Assembly (NCBI GenBank): GCA_049698215.1
Contig: JBAVXH010000053.1
Location: forward strand, 1-9,112
From: PALSA-894 sp049698215
GTDB lineage: Bacteria > Pseudomonadota > Alphaproteobacteria > Rhizobiales > Xanthobacteraceae
Length of the DNA stretch: 9,112 nucleotides
Direction of reading: 5' to 3'
Positions within the stretch are counted from its first letter, which is position 1, and every line of letters begins with the position of its first letter. This document shows, piece after piece, positions 6,234-9,112 of this stretch. A model generated the notes under the pieces. It did not search any database. It had not been told where the DNA came from and was given only the letters and a program-made list of their open reading frames with translations. A program made the position numbers and the translations under genes.

Positions 6234-7167
6234 TGTCGGAGCCAAACAGCGCTTCCCATTGGTCAGTGGACTGATGGGCACTGGCATTCCGCATTCTCTT
6301 GGCGATCCGATTTAGTAGGTGCCCCGCCGCTTGGCGCTCCGTGCTATTTGCCTTGCCCAAGTAGCGGTCTACATGTACCGACTGCCCGGTACTATCTTTG
6401 ATCGGACTTAGAACAAGTTCACGAGCCTTCTCGAAAAAGGCGGGTAGCATTGCGGCCGTTGTCTTAGTGCCCTTGTAGTCGCGAAAGGCAGCTATCGCCA
6501 AACTCTCGACGTGATAGCCGGACAATCTTTGTGCCTCCGGTAGAGTACCGATGATGGCTTTTGCTAGTTTTATGGTAGGAACTAATTTACCTCCGCACTC
6601 CTCGTTACGTCGGGTTAGCGCTCTTTGGAAGTTTTCGGGTTTAATTCCTGACCAATCATTCCGCCTTGACGACGGAACCTTGAGTCCATTCCCAAATCGA
6701 AATGCAGGAAGGAGCTGAAGTTGCATACCGTCCGAATAATTGACGGTGACCGCCATCCTGCCAGTCTCAACTTCCGCCTCCTCCCGCAGCTCGCGTCGAA
6801 TAATCTTTGCGACGTCAGAAATAGCCTTCGATGGCTTACTCCCCTCCAACGCCGAGTCATTCAAGATCAGCAGCGAGTCTACATCGCTCATCCCGTCGAC
6901 GTACGTGTGTTTCGCGACCGAGCCACCAAATAAGGTGTCGATAGAATTCTCTAAAGGCCCTTCTAGCGCTCCTTTGATTTCATCAAGACGATCTGCAACC
7001 TTCCCCACATCTCTACTGTTTGCTGAGGCAAGCTTATCCGCCAAGAGTCCCCCCAATCGGGTCTCAAACTCCCTGATCGAGGTTGCATCTTCGGTTTGCC
7101 GAACTTGTTGAGCGAGTTCGCTAGGTGTCCGACTGATGAACGGACCGCCGCCGCCGCCGCCGCCCAT
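6226..7167 (-). CDS. CD-NTase (cGAS/DncV-like nucleotidyltransferase) of type IV CBASS
   Basis: Signal-producing enzyme: on phage infection CD-NTases make a cyclic oligonucleotide that activates the effector. The 313-residue protein has the pol-beta-type core GGSVAKHTYVDGMSDVDSLL (81-100), with GGS (81-83) and D95xD97 for metal binding. The third acidic position, in MQLQLLPAF, is Gln (Q151) rather than Asp. A helical OAS1-like C-terminal domain follows and ends in KRMRNASAHQ. The start is set by AGGAG at 7175-7179, seven bases before ATG 7167; the in-frame TTG at 7173 is too close to that site. The protein therefore begins Met followed by seven glycines and Pro-Phe. The ATG is 2 nt after the TGT-like stop. 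Product nucleotide cannot be read from sequence. Confidence 0.9.
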   Translation of the reverse strand: MGGGGGGGPFISRTPSELAQQVRQTEDATSIREFETRLGGLLADKLASANSRDVGKVADRLDEIKGALEGPLENSIDTLFGGSVAKHTYVDGMSDVDSLLILNDSALEGSKPSKAISDVAKIIRRELREEAEVETGRMAVTVNYSDGMQLQLLPAFRFGNGLKVPSSRRNDWSGIKPENFQRALTRRNEECGGKLVPTIKLAKAIIGTLPEAQRLSGYHVESLAIAAFRDYKGTKTTAAMLPAFFEKARELVLSPIKDSTGQSVHVDRYLGKANSTERQAAGHLLNRIAKRMRNASAHQSTDQWEALFGSDNE

Positions 7168-7169
7168 GT

Positions 7170-8144
7170 TCAATCTCCTGCTAGTTCAGCGGCCATGCTC
7201 TCGTAGGCCGCCTTGATTCGTTCATGATACTTACCGAAAACGGTAAAATCGCCATCGACTGTAAATCGCCGCATATTAAGGCGCATTTGCTGCATATATT
7301 GATAATTATGAGACCAGCAGCGTCCTTCAACGATCTCAGAGTTTGTTGATATGGGAAGCGTGAGAGTACCAAAATTATGACGATAAATGGTATCGCCATC
7401 GAAAAATGCATAGCGAAGCCAAGTGAGGCCATCAAAGATATCGGCGCCTGCCAAGAAGTACAGATAGGTGGAAAGAGTGTCCAAGCTTCCGAATATATGG
7501 ATAGGCAGGTCTTTAAAATTACGATCAACCTCAGCTCTGAGTATCGCAATATTGCGCATTCTATCGAGAATCGAATTGCCAATCTCCTTTTCCGTTACCC
7601 CAATGACCGCAAAGTCGGTCATGCCGCGAACGGCAGGAAGAATAGTTTTCAGATGCAAACGTTTTGCGTCTTTGCTTTCTGGCTTTATTAAGAGCGCCCT
7701 ACCGGAATGCTTGTTTGGGAGTCTTAGTTTCTTGGCTCGCTCGATTTGATCAGCGATGCTCAGGCGATCGCGGGGATGATCAAAGCTGACGAAAACAGTC
7801 GGCGAATTGGACGACCACGCTTTCACCACCTTTGCATACAATTCGGCTGTCCATCCCTTCGGAATGTGCTCCCCCTCAAAGGTCTCCGATAGCTCCGAAT
7901 CTTTCGATGCTTCGTATCCCCCGCTATCCAGAAATATGGTCGACGCAAAATCAAATGGTGGCTTGATAAATCGATAGTGGAGGTCATAGGCGCTAACTAG
8001 AACTTCGTCAGAAATATACTCTTCCATGGCCTTCAACGTTGCCGCCACTCGCGGAAAACCTTTGCTTGAAAACGAGGGAAGTAGTAGCGGCGTCGAAACT
8101 GGCGGCGCCTGCCCAACCTTCAGGTTGCGACGCTTTGCGAGCAT
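7170..8144 (-). CDS. cap10: TGT-like (tRNA-guanine transglycosylase family) protein, CBASS-associated
   Basis: A divergent member of the queuine/archaeosine transglycosylase fold. With the start at 8144 it has 324 residues. FLDSGGYE (71-78) matches the TGT DSGG motif with its catalytic Asp (D73), and GADIFDGLTW (233-242) matches the GxDMFD motif with the nucleophile Asp at D238. The C-terminal Cys3-His zinc site of tRNA TGTs is missing; only C276 and H279 remain. This resembles the DNA-acting DpdA branch and argues against tRNA as substrate. In type IV CBASS the TGT homologue works with the QueC-like enzyme in deazaguanine chemistry. ATG 8144 has GAGG five bases upstream and overlaps the QueC-like gene by 25 nt; ATGs at 8186, 8177 and 8168 are alternatives. 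The symbol follows CBASS naming from memory. Confidence 0.8.
   Translation of the reverse strand: MLAKRRNLKVGQAPPVSTPLLLPSFSSKGFPRVAATLKAMEEYISDEVLVSAYDLHYRFIKPPFDFASTIFLDSGGYEASKDSELSETFEGEHIPKGWTAELYAKVVKAWSSNSPTVFVSFDHPRDRLSIADQIERAKKLRLPNKHSGRALLIKPESKDAKRLHLKTILPAVRGMTDFAVIGVTEKEIGNSILDRMRNIAILRAEVDRNFKDLPIHIFGSLDTLSTYLYFLAGADIFDGLTWLRYAFFDGDTIYRHNFGTLTLPISTNSEIVEGRCWSHNYQYMQQMRLNMRRFTVDGDFTVFGKYHERIKAAYESMAAELAGD
7175..7179 (-). promoter_or_regulatory. Ribosome binding site fixing the CD-NTase start
   Basis: AGGAG on the - strand with a 7-nt spacer to ATG 7167. It lies inside the last codons of the TGT-like gene. Its spacing to the alternative TTG (7173) is only one base, so the Met-Gly7 start is favoured. 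Confidence 0.7.
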
Positions 8145-8701
8145 TCCAACCTCGCTCGATCTTTGCATGACGCGCATGTTCCACATGGGAGCAACGCGCC
8201 CGCCTCGCAGCTATAAGTGTGGTTCAGCGGAAGCCCGGCATTTACAAAATAGCTATAAACATCGTCTTTTGACCAATGCAAAAACGGTGCAAGTACCGAG
8301 ACTCGTCCGTTGCTGCACTCCCGAACGAGAGGGTCGATTCGCTCTACGAAGGAGGGGGAGCAATCGAAGTATGGCGTACCAGCATGGACCCCGATAGCCA
8401 ACAATCCATCTCGACATCCTCCAAGTAGGATCGCACAAAACATCAGGAAGGCATTTCGCCCCATTAACTCGCCAGCCCCGAACGTTTCATGCGCTGAGGC
8501 GTGAACAGCGAGCAACGGAATTGAGAAGTAGTCCCGCATCAACTGAGCGCTTTGCCACTCGCTTTTTGCAGCGGTCTGTCCAAAGTTGACAAATATGGCC
8601 GAGACATCGTGGCCGTGAGTTTGAAGGAAATGGACGCACGCTGCGGAGTCGATTCCGCCGCTAAGCAATACCGTTGCTTTATTCCCCGGTACTCTCTGCA
8701 T
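8120..8701 (-). CDS. cap9: QueC-like 7-deazaguanine enzyme of type IV CBASS
   Basis: First gene of the operon. QueC converts 7-carboxy-7-deazaguanine to preQ0 using ATP and ammonia. The 193-residue protein keeps the PP-loop SGGIDSA (14-20), the GRN motif (81-83), a YFDC (111-114) in place of the QueC YPDC, and the zinc site C165-x7-C173-x2-C176-x2-C179 (CGTCASC). It is shorter than housekeeping QueC (about 220-240 residues). No queD or queE is nearby, so the precursor must come from the host pathway. QueC-like proteins of type IV CBASS are reported to join a deazaguanine to the CD-NTase N-terminus, and the glycine-rich N-terminus here fits. ATG 8701 is the only in-frame start before a stop 24 bases upstream; no clear Shine-Dalgarno is visible, and no confident promoter in 8702-8776. 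Symbol from memory. Confidence 0.85.
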   Translation of the reverse strand: MQRVPGNKATVLLSGGIDSAACVHFLQTHGHDVSAIFVNFGQTAAKSEWQSAQLMRDYFSIPLLAVHASAHETFGAGELMGRNAFLMFCAILLGGCRDGLLAIGVHAGTPYFDCSPSFVERIDPLVRECSNGRVSVLAPFLHWSKDDVYSYFVNAGLPLNHTYSCEAGALLPCGTCASCKDRARLECSQSVAT

Positions 8702-8776
8702 TTGGGTGTTGTATCCGGATCAAACGGAGCTAGCTAGCGGTCTGTGCAAAACAACTTTCGTTCGTTTAGCGATCCT

Positions 8777-8941
8777 CTATCCCTTCTCCCTCATCCACCG
8801 ATGATGCTCCTCGCTCGTGAAGCGGTCGCGTTTGCGCCTCCGCCCGCGTCGGCCCAGCTTCTCCTCCTTCGGCAGCGGCGCGCGGTTTGCCAGGAAATCG
8901 TCGGGCGCCGCGCGCGGGAGGGACCCAGGTCGGCCAAGCCC
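8777..8941 (-). pseudogene. Degenerate in-frame continuation of the upstream partial gene
   Basis: After the TAG at 8942-8944 the same frame stays open for 54 codons to a second TAG (8777-8779). It reads APDDFLANRAPLPKEEK and then a very basic stretch (GRRGRRRKRDR, EEHHRWMREKG). There is no start codon with a ribosome site. The style (DFL, acidic/proline linker, Arg/Lys tail) loosely echoes the tail of the preceding partial protein, so it may be a second, decayed C-terminus of the same family. Product not recognised. Confidence 0.3.
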
Positions 8942-9112
8942 CTATTCCCTCCCCATCACCCCCTCCCGCCCGCGCTTGCGCATCGAATACCGCCGCTTGC
9001 GCGGCTTGAACGCCGGGTCATCGTTCGGGTCCTCGCCCGGCGCGCAGCTCTCGACGAAATCGGCCAGCGCCTCGGAGGGCGCGCGGGCGATGTCGACGCC
9101 GTTGGCGCGCAG
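8942..9112 (-). CDS. C-terminal end of unrecognised basic protein (5' end outside window)
   Basis: The frame enters from the right edge and reads 56 residues to TAG at 8942-8944: LRANGVDIARAPSEAL, DFVESCAPGEDPNDDPAF, then a basic tail with KPRKRRYSMRKRG. Codons are strongly G/C-ending, like the left flank and unlike the CBASS genes. I do not recognise the family. The tail is hydrophilic, without membrane segments, and could bind nucleic acid, but that is a guess. It is oriented with the CBASS operon but lies more than 200 bp upstream of it, with a change in base composition between. Confidence 0.5.
   Translation of the reverse strand: MRANGVDIARAPSEALADFVESCAPGEDPNDDPAFKPRKRRYSMRKRGREGVMGRE

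Noticed and set aside
7147..7164. GCC/GGC tract considered as a microsatellite of no coding meaning
   Set aside because: It sits exactly at the start of the CD-NTase frame behind a good ribosome site and encodes the glycine run, so a coding role is the better reading.

Overview
The window looks like chromosomal DNA of a high-GC alphaproteobacterium, most likely Hyphomicrobiales of the Bradyrhizobium/Rhodopseudomonas/Xanthobacteraceae kind. The basis is the G/C-ending codons of the left and right flanks, a Tat-exported NrtA/CynA-type binding protein with the N-terminal CxCGRH signature, and hairpin-rich intergenic repeats of the style common in these genomes. Assignment is from recognition only; no search was run.

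Left part (1-4098, + strand): a nitrogen-scavenging operon. A hairpin repeat (27-91) and a textbook sigma-54 promoter (243-257) precede a periplasmic binding protein gene broken by a frameshift near 959, a permease, an ABC ATPase and an intact cyanase (cynS). The layout is that of a cyanate uptake and hydrolysis operon (cynABDS-like), with nitrate/bicarbonate-type paralogues as the alternative for the transporter. An intergenic repeat has invaded the 3' end of the ATPase gene and lengthened its reading frame. The permease carries 17 consecutive A/T-ending codons in an otherwise G/C-ending gene.

Middle (4099-4972): a decayed zone. On the - strand, behind a good sigma-70-type promoter, lie three very small membrane-protein genes in tandem. 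The first has an in-frame amber codon, the second is intact, and the third has a +1 frameshift. Next to them on the + strand is a 179-bp degenerate second copy of the cynS 3' end with three single-base deletions.

Right part (5032-8701, - strand): a compact five-gene operon of visibly lower GC, transcribed right to left: QueC-like enzyme, TGT-like enzyme, CD-NTase (cGAS/DncV-like nucleotidyltransferase), two-TM SLATT-type effector, OGG-like HhH glycosylase. Neighbouring genes overlap or are 2 nt apart. This gene set is that of the rare type IV CBASS anti-phage system. The CD-NTase starts Met-Gly7, an N-terminus suited to the nucleobase-to-protein conjugation (deazaguanylation) reported for type IV CBASS. 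The CD-NTase, OGG-like and TGT-like proteins each depart from a canonical catalytic or metal site.

Right edge (8777-9112): high-GC sequence returns, with the C-terminal end of an unrecognised basic protein on the - strand and an in-frame, probably degenerate continuation. The CBASS operon therefore reads as a horizontally acquired cassette set into a decaying high-GC locus.
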